The notes under the pieces were generated by a model, which was given only the letters and a program-made list of their open reading frames with translations, had not been told where the DNA came from and did not search any database. Shown in pieces: positions 54,724-63,618 of a stretch of DNA of 64,000 bases. The stretch's first letter is position 1, and each line of letters begins with the position of its first letter. Source of the DNA: Bacillus coahuilensis m4-4 (lineage in GTDB: Bacteria; Bacillota; Bacilli; Bacillales; Bacillaceae_K); assembly GCF_000171615.1 (NCBI RefSeq), contig NZ_ABFU01000028.3, forward strand, positions 135,914-199,913, in the 5' to 3' direction. Made by a program: the position numbers and the translations under genes.

Positions 54724-55366
54724 ATGAATATACATATAGTAGGGGGAGGACCCGAGAGTAGTCACCCGGAGGAAATGTACTTCAATGATTCAGAACGTAT
54801 ATGGGTCGGTGTAGACAGAGGCGTACACTATTTGTTAGATCATAATATTGTTCCCCATTGTGCGTTCGGTGACTTTGATTCTGTGTCTCATAAGGAGTTA
54901 TCTAGGATTAAATCATTAGTGGAACAAATGCATGTCTTTCCTCCAGAAAAAGATGAAACTGACATGGGAATGGCCTTAAACTGGGCTATCGAACAGAAAC
55001 CAACCAGCATTTCGATATACGGGGGAACAGGAGGGCGGTTGGATCATTATTTAGCCAATATCCAGCTGTTGATACGAACAGTAGAGACTACGATCCCAGT
55101 GTTCTTAATTGATCATAGGAATATTCATCAATGTGTAAAGGCTGGCACACATCAAGTTTCGATGTTGGAGAACAAACCGTATATTTCTTTTTTTTCTTAT
55201 GACAGAATCGGTAAAAGATTTAACACTTCAAGGGTTTAAGTATCCGTTAGAGAATCATTTTCTTCGGCTTGGATCCTCACTTTGTATCAGTAATGAACTA
55301 ATCGAAAGTCATGGGTCTTTTTCATTCACTGAAGGCATATTAATGATGATAAGAAGTGCTGATTGA
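54724..55366 (+). CDS. thiN: Thiamine pyrophosphokinase ThiN (YloS; frameshifted)
   Basis: Converts thiamine to thiamine diphosphate using ATP. Motifs include WVGVDRGVHYLLDH, CAFGDFDSVS, FPPEKDETDMGMAL and YGGTGGRLDHYLANI, which line the active site. The T8 run 55188-55195 breaks the frame. With seven Ts the protein continues LMTESVKDLTLQGFKYPLENH and ends MMIRSAD at 55366, about 214 residues. ATG at 54724 follows AGAGGAGGG. Confidence 0.9.
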
Positions 55367-55462
55367 TTCAACATGACGAATAGTATCCGATTTCTTAGCG
55401 GTGAATAGGATAAACAGGGGGAGCTTCGAATCTTCTTTCAAGACAATGGGGAGGGAATTTGA

Positions 55463-55543
55463 ATGAGGTTTTATACAATTAAATTACCTAAATTTCTTGG
55501 TGGACTAGTGAGAGCAATGTTAACTACGTTTAAGAAAGAGTAA
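55463..55543 (+). CDS. spoVM: Stage V sporulation peptide SpoVM
   Basis: A 26-residue peptide, MRFYTIKLPKFLGGLVRAML followed by TTFKKE. It differs from B. subtilis SpoVM at only a few positions. SpoVM is an amphipathic helix that recognises the convex forespore membrane and anchors SpoIVA for coat assembly, and it also affects FtsH. The key Pro in KLPKFLGG is conserved. ATG follows GGGGAGGG. It lies between thiN and rpmB as in B. subtilis and has its own terminator. Confidence 0.95.
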   Translation: MRFYTIKLPKFLGGLVRAMLTTFKKE

Positions 55544-55548
55544 CAAAG

Positions 55549-55573
55549 AGGCACCCGTAGCGGGTGTTTTTTT
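55549..55573 (+). terminator. Terminator after spoVM
   Basis: CACCCG and CGGGTG separated by three bases (TAG), followed by T7. Confidence 0.85.
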
Positions 55574-55612
55574 GTGAATTTTAGATTCTGGCAATACTCT
55601 GTTCGGCTAAAA

Positions 55613-55645
55613 TAAAAAAGGACGCCACAGGGGCATCCTTTTTTT
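55613..55645 (-). terminator. Terminator of rpmB (minus strand), possibly bidirectional
   Basis: AAAAAAGGACGCC and GGGCATCCTTTTTTT form an imperfect stem around a short loop, just after the rpmB stop on the minus strand. The flanking A and T runs could support both directions. Confidence 0.75.
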
Positions 55646-55651
55646 CATTCA

Positions 55652-55840
55652 TTATACGCGTTCTACTTTACCGGATTTTAAAGCTCTAGCAGAAACCCAA
55701 ACTTTTTTAGGCTTCCCGTCCACTAGAATACGAACTTTTTGAAGGTTTGCACCCCAAGTACGTTTCGTAGCATTCATCGCGTGGGAGCGAGCGTTACCAG
55801 TACGAGCTTTACGACCAGTTACAACACATTGCTTTGGCAT
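55652..55840 (-). CDS. rpmB: 50S ribosomal protein L28
   Basis: A 62-residue L28 with the family core [22 protein letters not shown] and the tail [14 protein letters not shown]. It has a single Cys (PKQCVVTG), so it is the form without a zinc ribbon. The ATG is preceded on the minus strand by GAGGGGA. It is convergent with spoVM and divergent from yloU, as in B. subtilis. Confidence 0.97.
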   Translation of the reverse strand: MPKQCVVTGRKARTGNARSHAMNATKRTWGANLQKVRILVDGKPKKVWVSARALKSGKVERV

Positions 55841-55916
55841 TTATTTCCCCTCCTCACCGTGTAGCTGAAGGTTATTTCAATTTGAATAACTTTCTTATCT
55901 TAAAAGATACTTTAAT

Positions 55917-55945
55917 AATTTATCATATAGGAAGAAGTTATGCAA
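55917..55945 (-). promoter_or_regulatory. Candidate sigma-A promoter of rpmB
   Basis: On the minus strand, TTGCAT and TAAATT are separated by 17 bases, with a TG one base upstream of the -10. It lies about 75 bases upstream of the rpmB start. Confidence 0.45.
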
Positions 55946-55949
55946 TAGT

Positions 55950-55971
55950 TTTCAAGTAATTTTACTTGAAA
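55950..55971. repeat. Perfect 22-bp palindrome between rpmB and yloU
   Basis: Arms TTTCAAGTAA and TTACTTGAAA separated by TT, with no mismatch. It lies just upstream of the rpmB -35 element and about 50 bases upstream of the yloU -35. The position suits an operator for a dimeric regulator. I do not recognise it. Confidence 0.6.
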
Positions 55972-56020
55972 GGCAGGAACGTTACAGGAAATTTGGAAAA
56001 TTATTCGATACATTTTTAGT

Positions 56021-56049
56021 TTGACTTTTAAAAAAACTATACTTATAGT
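56021..56049 (+). promoter_or_regulatory. Sigma-A promoter of yloU-yloV
   Basis: TTGACT (56021-56026) and TATAGT (56044-56049) with a 17-base spacer, about 94 bases upstream of the yloU ATG. Confidence 0.75.
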
Positions 56050-56142
56050 AAAATGACTTTAGCCAAGCATGAATTTTTGTCTAGTATTATCTTCTGGTAG
56101 TATAAATAAGGAGATTCAAACTACACTTAAGGGGGAAGAACC

Positions 56143-56505
56143 ATGTCCATAGAATTAACGAATAAGTTAGGACATATCGATATATCTACAGATGTCATCG
56201 CGATGGTTGCTGGTGGAGCTGCAGTAGATTGTTACGGCATTGTGGGGATGGCTTCAAAAAATCAAATGAAGGATGGCTTGACGGATATCCTAAGAAAAGA
56301 AAATTTCACACGCGGAGTAATTGTTCGCCAAGAACAAGACGAAGTACATATTGATATGTATATTATTGTAAGCTATGGAACTAAAATTTCAGAAGTAGCT
56401 CATAATGTACAATCAAAGGTCAAATATACTCTGGATAAAACCGTAGGCTTGGCGGTTGATTCCGTTAATATTTTTGTTCAAGGAGTTCGAGTTACGAACC
56501 CGTAG
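56143..56505 (+). CDS. yloU: Asp23/Gls24 family protein YloU
   Basis: A 120-residue Asp23-family protein (EVIAMVAGGAAVDCYGIVGMASK-like core at about 17-40; GVIVRQEQDEVHIDMYIIVSYG; TVGLAVDSVNIFVQGVRV). The family includes staphylococcal Asp23, a membrane-anchored envelope stress protein; YloU is almost always beside the fatty-acid kinase gene. ATG at 56143 follows AAGGGGGAA. yloV starts 16 bases later. Confidence 0.93.
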   Translation: MSIELTNKLGHIDISTDVIAMVAGGAAVDCYGIVGMASKNQMKDGLTDILRKENFTRGVIVRQEQDEVHIDMYIIVSYGTKISEVAHNVQSKVKYTLDKTVGLAVDSVNIFVQGVRVTNP

Positions 56506-56520
56506 TGAGGAGGAAGATTT

Positions 56521-58194
56521 GTGTCGATTACTGCATTAGATGGAAAACGTTTCGCAGAAATGGTCATTCAAGGAGCGGGACATCTTTCAGCGAATGCTGA
56601 TTATGTTGATGCGTTAAACGTATTTCCTGTTCCTGATGGTGATACAGGAACAAACATGAACTTGTCCATGACTTCTGGAGCGAAAGAAGTAAAACAAAAT
56701 GTACATGAACAAGTAGGTAAAGTAGCTGCATCATTAGCAAGAGGTCTTTTAATGGGGGCTAGAGGGAACTCTGGTGTTATTCTTTCTCAATTATTTAGAG
56801 GATTCTCTAAATCAGTAGAGGGGAAATCTACATTAACTAGTGTTGATTTCGCGGAAGCTTTAGAATTGGGCGTTCAGACAGCTTATAAAGCGGTTATGAA
56901 GCCAGTTGAAGGTACAATCTTAACCGTTGCTAAGGATGCAGCTAAAAAGGCTGTAGAGGTAGCACCGAACGAAACAGATATTATCCGATTAATGGAGGCT
57001 GTTGTAGAAGAAGGGCAGGCTTCATTAAATCGAACGCCAGATTTACTTCCGGTTCTTAAGGAAGTAGGAGTGGTTGATAGCGGTGGACAAGGTTTATTGT
57101 TTGTCTACAAAGGTTTTCTTGCTGAATTAAAAGGTGAGAAATTAGAGGCTCAACCTGAAAGACCAAAAATGGGTGACTTAGTTAGTGCGGAGCATCATAA
57201 AGTTCAAGGGTTTATGAACACTGCGGATATTGAATTTGGATATTGTACTGAATTTATGGTGCGATTTGAAGATGAAAAATTGGCAAGTAGCCCTTTTACA
57301 GAAGCTGAATTCAGAAAAGACTTAAGCCAATATGGGGATTCTTTATTAGTGATTTCTGACGATGATATTGTGAAAGTTCATATTCATTCCGAGCAACCTG
57401 GGGACGTATTAACCTACGGACAAAAATATGGAAGCTTAATTAATATGAAAATCGAAAATATGCGTCAGCAGCACTCTAGTCTTTTATTAGATTCAACGGA
57501 AAGTCCAACACCTGTTGAAACTAAGCCAAAGGAAAAGCGCGAATTTGGAATCGTTACAGTATCTATGGGCGAGGGAATTGCTGACTTGTTTAGAAGTATC
57601 GGCGCTAGCTATGTAATTGAAGGCGGCCAAACGATGAACCCTAGCACAGAAGATATTGTAAAAGCAATTGAAGAAGTACATGCGAATAAAGTTATCTTAC
57701 TTCCTAACAACAAGAATATTATTATGGCCGCTGAGCAAGCAGCTGAAGTGTCAGAAGCTGACGTAGTAGTTGTTCCTTCAAAGACTGTTCCTCAAGGGAT
57801 GGCAGCGCTATTAAGCTTTAATCCTTCAGCTACATTGGACCAAAACAAAGATGGAATGACCACAGCTCTTTCTTTCGTGAAAACTGGTCAAATTACGTTT
57901 GCGGTGCGCGATACGAATATTGACGGAGTTGAAATTGCTAAAGACGATTTTATGGGAATTGAAGACGGTAAGATCGTTCTAACAGACAAGGACAAATTCG
58001 ATGCTGCGAAACGATTACTTGAAACTATGTTAGATGAAGATGCTGAGATCTTAACCATTTTGTTTGGTGAAGATGTTCTGGAATCTGAAGTAGAAGCCAT
58101 TGTAGAATTTGTTGAATCTACTTATGAAGATGTGGAAGTAGAAGTGCATAATGGTAAACAGCCGCTATATTCCTATATCTTCTCAGTTGAATAA
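56521..58194 (+). CDS. fakA: Fatty acid kinase catalytic subunit FakA (YloV, DhaL domain)
   Basis: FakA phosphorylates fatty acids bound to FakB proteins, feeding them to PlsX/PlsY. The N-terminal DhaL domain (1-200) has the metal motif FPVPDGDTGTNMNLSM, with the Asp triad at about residues 38-42, and GARGNSGVILSQLFRG. The central zinc-dependent and C-terminal domains (ILPNNKNIIMAAEQAAE-like LLPNNKNIIMAAEQ) follow. Length is 557 residues, unbroken. GTG start at 56521 follows GAGGAGGAAG. The link to plsX, fapR and fabD downstream is functionally consistent. Confidence 0.92.
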   Translation: MSITALDGKRFAEMVIQGAGHLSANADYVDALNVFPVPDGDTGTNMNLSMTSGAKEVKQNVHEQVGKVAASLARGLLMGARGNSGVILSQLFRGFSKSVEGKSTLTSVDFAEALELGVQTAYKAVMKPVEGTILTVAKDAAKKAVEVAPNETDIIRLMEAVVEEGQASLNRTPDLLPVLKEVGVVDSGGQGLLFVYKGFLAELKGEKLEAQPERPKMGDLVSAEHHKVQGFMNTADIEFGYCTEFMVRFEDEKLASSPFTEAEFRKDLSQYGDSLLVISDDDIVKVHIHSEQPGDVLTYGQKYGSLINMKIENMRQQHSSLLLDSTESPTPVETKPKEKREFGIVTVSMGEGIADLFRSIGASYVIEGGQTMNPSTEDIVKAIEEVHANKVILLPNNKNIIMAAEQAAEVSEADVVVVPSKTVPQGMAALLSFNPSATLDQNKDGMTTALSFVKTGQITFAVRDTNIDGVEIAKDDFMGIEDGKIVLTDKDKFDAAKRLLETMLDEDAEILTILFGEDVLESEVEAIVEFVESTYEDVEVEVHNGKQPLYSYIFSVE

Positions 58195-58201
58195 TTTTTA
58201 T

Positions 58202-58232
58202 AAAATAGAAGGGATTTCCCTTCTATTTTTTC
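58202..58232 (+). terminator. Terminator after yloV
   Basis: AAAATAGAAGGG pairs with CCCTTCTATTTT around a 4-base loop, with extra Ts. It lies a few bases after the stop. Confidence 0.85.
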
Positions 58233-58302
58233 AATTTACCAGTACAATGAGAGATAGTGGTGGTAGAATTTTTATTTGTTTAGACAAGGGGTGGAGAAGT
58301 CC

Positions 58303-58965
58303 ATGAAATACCGATCAGTATTTGATATCATTGGGCCAGTGATGATTGGTCCTTCCAGTTCACATACAGCTGGTGCCGCTAGAATTGGCAGGGTCGCTAG
58401 AGAACTATTTGGTCGTGAACCTAAAGAAGCGATTATTTCTTTTTATGGGTCATTTGCTAAAACGTATAAAGGTCATGGGACAGATGTAGCAGTAATTGGT
58501 GGTATACTTGATTTTGATACGTTTGATGAACGGATTAAAACAAGCATTCAACTTGCAGAAGAAAAAGGTTTATCCATTACATTTATAGAGGAAGATGCTA
58601 TAACAGAGCATCCCAACACGTGTAGAATTCGATTAATTGATGATAGGGATGAGATGGAGCTAGTAGGTATATCAATTGGTGGTGGGAAAATTGAGATCAC
58701 AGAGTTAAACGGGTTTGAATTAAAGCTAAGTGGCGCTCATCCTGCAATCCTTGTTGTCCATAATGACCGATATGGAGCTGTTGCTGCAGTATCGGCAATA
58801 TTAGCTGCTCATTGTATAAATATAGGCCACATGGAAGTTTCGAGAAAAGAAATGGGCCAACTCGCATTAATGATAATTGAAACAGATCAAACCATTGATC
58901 GAGAAGTGCTGGTAGAGTTAGAAAGCCTAGATAATATCGTGAAAGTCACAAAGATTTCCGATTAA
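58303..58965 (+). CDS. sdaAB: L-serine dehydratase beta subunit SdaAB
   Basis: Beta subunit of the iron-sulfur L-serine dehydratase that makes pyruvate and ammonia. The conserved FDIIGPVMIGPSSSHTAGAARIGR opens the protein. SFYGSFAKTYKGHGTD and VHNDRYGAVAAVSAIL (start of the ACT domain, about 145-220) follow. ATG at 58303 after GGGGTGGAG is chosen because MKYRSVFDI is the family start; the open frame extends 9 codons upstream. Length is 220 residues. sdaAA begins 18 bases later. Confidence 0.95.
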   Translation: MKYRSVFDIIGPVMIGPSSSHTAGAARIGRVARELFGREPKEAIISFYGSFAKTYKGHGTDVAVIGGILDFDTFDERIKTSIQLAEEKGLSITFIEEDAITEHPNTCRIRLIDDRDEMELVGISIGGGKIEITELNGFELKLSGAHPAILVVHNDRYGAVAAVSAILAAHCINIGHMEVSRKEMGQLALMIIETDQTIDREVLVELESLDNIVKVTKISD

Positions 58966-58983
58966 TCAAAAAGGGGGGATCGC

Positions 58984-59868
58984 ATGTTTAGAAATGTAGC
59001 AGAGCTTGTTGAATTAGCGGTTAGTTCCGGAAAGAAAATCTCTCACATTATGATCGAACAAGAGGTTGAATTTACTGGAAAATCAAGAGAAGAAGTTATA
59101 AATCAAATGTCGAACAATTTAGATGTTATGGAACAAGCGGTTGAACGAGGGCTACAGGGTGTTCGAAGTGTTTCTGGTTTAACTGGAGGAGATGCAGTCC
59201 TTCTACAAAAATATATCCAAACGGGGAAAAGTCTATCAGGAGATTTATTACTCGATGCTGTAAGTAAAGCCGTTGCTACGAATGAAGTCAATGCGGCAAT
59301 GGGGACAATTTGCGCAACGCCAACGGCTGGTTCTGCTGGAGTTGTTCCTGGAACACTATTTGCTGTTAAAAATAAATTACATCCTAGTAGAGAACAAATG
59401 ATAGAATTCCTCTTTACTTCGGGTGCATTTGGGTTTGTTGTGGCGAATAATGCCAGTATCTCTGGTGCGGCTGGTGGCTGTCAAGCAGAGGTTGGTTCTG
59501 CTGCCGGCATGGCCGCTGCTGCTATCGTAGAAATGGCGGGAGGAACTCCCGAACAAAGCGCTGAGGCCTTTGCCATTACGCTTAAAAATATGCTAGGTTT
59601 AGTGTGTGACCCTGTTGCAGGCCTTGTAGAGGTTCCATGTGTTAAAAGAAATGCAATGGGTGCCGCAAATGCTATGGTGGCAGCAGATATGGCTCTAGCT
59701 GGCATTACTAGTAGAATTCCTTGTGATGAAGTAATAGATGCAATGTATAAAATCGGCCAAACAATGCCGGTTGCTTTGAGAGAAACAGCGCAAGGGGGGT
59801 TAGCGGCTACTCCAACGGGAAGAGAGTTAGAAGCTAAAATTTTTGGAGTATCCTTGAATAAAAAGTGA
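58984..59868 (+). CDS. sdaAA: L-serine dehydratase alpha subunit SdaAA
   Basis: Alpha subunit with the 4Fe-4S cluster. Family motifs: GTICATPTAGSAGVVPGTL (first Cys), GAAGGCQAEVGSAAGMAAAA, and GLVCDPVAGLVEVPCVKRN (further cluster Cys), then PCDEVIDAMYKIG. Length is 294 residues, intact. ATG at 58984 follows AAGGGGGG. The stop overlaps the recG GTG by four bases. Confidence 0.96.
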   Translation: MFRNVAELVELAVSSGKKISHIMIEQEVEFTGKSREEVINQMSNNLDVMEQAVERGLQGVRSVSGLTGGDAVLLQKYIQTGKSLSGDLLLDAVSKAVATNEVNAAMGTICATPTAGSAGVVPGTLFAVKNKLHPSREQMIEFLFTSGAFGFVVANNASISGAAGGCQAEVGSAAGMAAAAIVEMAGGTPEQSAEAFAITLKNMLGLVCDPVAGLVEVPCVKRNAMGAANAMVAADMALAGITSRIPCDEVIDAMYKIGQTMPVALRETAQGGLAATPTGRELEAKIFGVSLNKK

Positions 59869-61914
59869 GTAATATAATACTTGAGCCTGTTGATACATTA
59901 AAAGGCGTGGGTAAAGAGACGGCTATTAGTTTAAATGAAATGGGGATCCATACCATTATGGATCTCCTTGATTATTTACCATATCGTTATGAAGACTACC
60001 GGATAAAGGATATTATGGAAGCGACTCATGATGAGCGGATTACAGTACAAGGAGTCATACATAGTGAACCTGCATTAATGTATTATAGGGAAAAAAAGAA
60101 GCCGATTAACCGTTCGTTTACTCATTGGTAATATACTAGTGAAAGCTGTATTCTTTAATCAACCGTATGCCAAAAGTAAATTAATCTTAGGTGAATCGGT
60201 GATTATTACAGGTAAATGGGATAAAAACAGACAAGAGATTACGGTGAATCATTTTTCAACGAATGATAACCAAGAGAAAAAGGATTATGAACCGATCTAT
60301 TCCCTGAGGGGTTCTTTGAAAAATCATACCTTTCGTAAATTTGTAGCCCTTGCTTTAAAGGAATATGGAGATAAAGTGGTTGATCCATTACCACCTGAGA
60401 TCCTGCAAAAATACAGGTTGTTGTCCAAAAAAGAAACCTTCCAAATCTTACATTTTCCTGGCTCTGAAGAGGATATGAAGCAAGGAAGAAGAAGGTATGT
60501 GTACGAAGAATTTTTGCTTTTCCAACTAAAAATGCAATCGTTACGTAAATTTCAACGTGATCATTCAACTGGGATATCTATCCTCTATGACGAGGGGAAA
60601 GTGAATGAATTTATTACGTCCCTACCTTTCCCTTTGACAGTAGCGCAAAAACGAGTCGTTCACGAAATCTTAACAGATTGCCAATCACCAGCTAGGATGA
60701 ATCGTCTACTTCAAGGTGATGTGGGCTCTGGGAAGACGGTCGTTGCTGCAATCTCCTTATATGCATCCATTACCGCTGGATTCCAAGGTGCTCTGATGGT
60801 GCCAACAGAAATCTTAGCTGAGCAACATGCAGAGTCGTTAGCGAAAATGTTTGAACATACAGATGTAACAGTTGCGTTGTTAACATCTTCGATTAAAGGG
60901 AAAAAGAGAAAGGTGTTATTAGATCAGTTATCTATTGGAAGAATTGATATACTAGTTGGTACTCACGCGTTAATACAAGACGAAGTGAATTTCCATCAAT
61001 TAGGTCTTGTCATAACAGATGAACAGCACCGATTTGGTGTAGCCCAGCGTAAGGTACTAAGAGAAAAAGGAGAAAATCCGAATGTTCTCTTTATGACAGC
61101 TACTCCAATTCCTAGAACTCTTGCCATTACAGTCTTTGGAGAAATGGATGTTAGTACGATTGATGAGCTGCCTGCCGGAAGAAAGCCAATCGAAACGTAT
61201 TGGGCGAAGGAAGAAATGTTAGATAGAGTCTTACATTTTTTAAAAAAGGAAATAAGTAAGGGAAGACAGGCATATGTTATCACTCCCCTTATTGAAGAGT
61301 CCGATAAGTTAGATGTACAAAATGCCATAGATGTTCACTCGCAGTTGTCGCTTTATTTTGGTTCTAATGTGAAAGTGGGGCTTATGCATGGTAGGCTGCA
61401 TCCCACTGAAAAAGAACAGGTTATGAAAGAGTTTAGTGAGCATAGCGTGGATATTTTGGTCTCCACTACAGTCGTTGAAGTGGGAGTCAATGTGCCGAAT
61501 GCCACCATGATGATTATTTACGACGCGGAAAGATTCGGACTATCTCAATTGCATCAGTTAAGGGGTAGAGTTGGTAGAGGAGAAGAACAATCCTACTGTA
61601 TTCTTTTAGCTAATCCAAAAACGGATGTAGGAAAAGAAAGAATGACAATCATGACAGAGACCACTGATGGATTTGTACTCAGTGAGAAAGATTTAGAGCT
61701 ACGTGGCCCAGGTGACTTTTTTGGTCGTAAGCAGAGTGGGATGCCAGAATTTAAAATGGCAGATATGGTCCATGATTACCGAGTATTAGAAATAGCTAGA
61801 GACGATGCAAAAGCATTGATAGACTCACCAATATTTTGGGATCATGAAAGATATGAAGCTTTAAGAGAACGACTCTCGGCATCTGGAGCGATTACTGGAG
61901 AAAAACTTGATTGA
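59865..61914 (+). CDS. recG: ATP-dependent DNA helicase RecG (frameshifted)
   Basis: Branch-migration helicase acting on stalled forks and Holliday junctions. The N-terminal wedge domain (KGVGKETAISLNEMGI; LLDYLPYRYEDYRI) breaks in the A7 run 60091-60097. With six As it continues RSRLTVRLLIGNILVKAVFFNQPY. The helicase core is intact: LLQGDVGSGKTVVA, PTEILAEQH, TDEQHRFGVAQR (DEQH box), TATPIPRTLA, STTVVEVGVNVPNA and QLRGRVGRG. Restored length is about 683 residues. GTG start at 59865. Confidence 0.94.
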
Positions 61915-61952
61915 GCAGGTAGCGAGAGAATTCTTGCAATCTGCTCTTTTTA
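61911..61952 (+). terminator. Terminator after recG
   Basis: GAGCAG and CTGCTC arms with a loop of about 21 bases (containing GAGAGAATTCTT, itself foldable), then T5. It overlaps the -35 of the fapR promoter. Confidence 0.5.
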
Positions 61953-61983
61953 ATTATATACTACTATTAGTACCTAGTACTAA
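61934..61983 (+). promoter_or_regulatory. fapR promoter with FapR operator
   Basis: TTGCAA (61934-61939) and TATACT (61957-61962) are 17 bases apart. A FapR box, TTAGTACCTAGTACTAA, is at 61967-61983 and differs from the known consensus (TTAGTACCTGATACTAA) at two central positions. It covers the start region, so FapR would repress its own operon until malonyl-CoA releases it. Confidence 0.9.
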
Positions 61984-62002
61984 AAACGGATGGTGTTAGA
62001 TT

Positions 62003-62603
62003 TTGAGAAAATACAAAAAAAGATCGACAAGATCAATTACAGGAAACAATTAATGAAAATCCATTTATCACAGACGAAGAATTAGCCGAGCGTTTTTCTG
62101 TTAGTGTACAGACGATTCGCTTGGACCGAATGGAGTTATCTATACCGGAACTTCGTGAACGTATTAAGCATGTAGCGGAGAAAACGTTTGATGAGGTTAA
62201 AAGTTTACCCCTTGAGGAAGTTATTGGTGAAATAATCGACATACAACTAGACGAAAATGCCATTTCCATTTTTGAAGTAAAGCAAGAGCATGTTTTTAAA
62301 CGGAATGGGATTGCTAGGGGGCATCATCTATTTGCACAAGCTAATTCGTTAGCGGTAGCTGTAATCAATGATGAATTGGCTTTGACAGCAAAATCAACGA
62401 TTAGGTTTACAAGACCCGTTCGTTTAGGTGAGCGAGTTATCGCAAAAGCCAAAGTGATAAATTCACAAGAAGTAAAAGAAAGAGACCGTTCTTTTGTAGA
62501 AGTGAAAAGTTATGTTGGACAAGAGATCGTTTTTATTGGAGAATTTGAAATGTATAGATCAAATTCCGAAGTAAAGGGTGTTAAACATGAGAATAGCTAT
62601 TGA
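62003..62603 (+). CDS. fapR: Lipid-synthesis repressor FapR (frameshifted near 5' end)
   Basis: FapR represses fatty-acid and phospholipid genes and is released by malonyl-CoA. TTG at 62003 gives MRKYKK; one extra A in the A7 run 62015-62021 breaks the frame. Without it the sequence continues [48 protein letters not shown] in parts, an N-terminal DeoR-type helix-turn-helix. The C-terminal hot-dog domain binds malonyl-CoA ([23 protein letters not shown]). Restored length is about 200 residues. It overlaps plsX by about 17 bases. Confidence 0.92.
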
Positions 62604-63576
62604 TGCTATGGGTGGGGACCTTGCTCCTGTAGAAATTGTTAAAGGAGTAACACAAGCCCGCGATCAGTATACCGATGTAACATTTATTTTGTTTGGTGAT
62701 GAGAAGCAGATAAACCCACTTCTTACGAACAAAGAGCGTATTGAAGTAGTACATACAGACGAAGTAATACTAGGTACAGACGAACCAGTAAGAGCCGTTA
62801 GACGAAAGAAAAATGCGAGTATGGTTCTGATGGCGCAAGCTGTCAAAGATGGTCAAGCTGACGCGTGCATTTCTGCTGGTAATACAGGAGCACTTATGGC
62901 TGCTGGATTATTCATTGTTGGAAGGATTCCTGGTATTGAAAGACCAGCACTCGCTCCGACGCTACCAACCCTCGATGGATCTGGATTCTTAATGTTGGAC
63001 CTAGGAGCAAATTCAGATGCTAAACCTGAACATTTAGTTCAATATAGTATCATGGGTAGTGTTTACGCTGAAAAAGTGCGAGGGATTACAAAGCCAACCG
63101 TCGGATTATTAAATATTGGAACAGAAGATAAAAAAGGAAATGAACTAACTAGACAATCCTTTGAACTTCTAAAGCAAGCACCTATAAATTTTATTGGAAA
63201 TGTAGAATCACGTGATTTATTAAATGGTGTGGCAGATGTAGTGGTGACAGACGGTTTTACTGGAAATATGGTGTTAAAAACAATTGAAGGAACGGCCATT
63301 AGTATGTTTAGTATGCTGAAAGATGCCTTTACCTCTTCTTTTAAATCAAAACTAGCCGCTGGCTTAGTGAGAGAGGAATTAAGAGGGATAAAAAACAAAA
63401 TGGACTATACAGAATATGGGGGCGCTGGATTATTTGGATTAAATGCTCCAGTAGTAAAAGCGCATGGTTCTTCTAACGCTAATGCTATCTTAAATGCGAT
63501 TAAACAGGCAAAACTCATGGTAGATAAAGAAGTGTCACAAACGATAAATAGTGCCATTTCCGTTCCTTCTGAATAG
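62587..63576 (+). CDS. plsX: Phosphate acyltransferase PlsX
   Basis: Converts acyl-ACP to acyl-phosphate, the substrate of PlsY in phosphatidic acid synthesis. The family start [20 protein letters not shown] is at ATG 62587, preferred over GTG 62578. [44 protein letters not shown], and [16 protein letters not shown] are conserved. Length is about 329 residues, unbroken. It belongs to the FapR-controlled fapR-plsX-fabD row. Confidence 0.96.
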   Translation: MRIAIDAMGGDLAPVEIVKGVTQARDQYTDVTFILFGDEKQINPLLTNKERIEVVHTDEVILGTDEPVRAVRRKKNASMVLMAQAVKDGQADACISAGNTGALMAAGLFIVGRIPGIERPALAPTLPTLDGSGFLMLDLGANSDAKPEHLVQYSIMGSVYAEKVRGITKPTVGLLNIGTEDKKGNELTRQSFELLKQAPINFIGNVESRDLLNGVADVVVTDGFTGNMVLKTIEGTAISMFSMLKDAFTSSFKSKLAAGLVREELRGIKNKMDYTEYGGAGLFGLNAPVVKAHGSSNANAILNAIKQAKLMVDKEVSQTINSAISVPSE

Positions 63577-63618
63577 AGGCATACTTTGTGAACGATGCCT
63601 CAAACTTAGGAGGTAATG

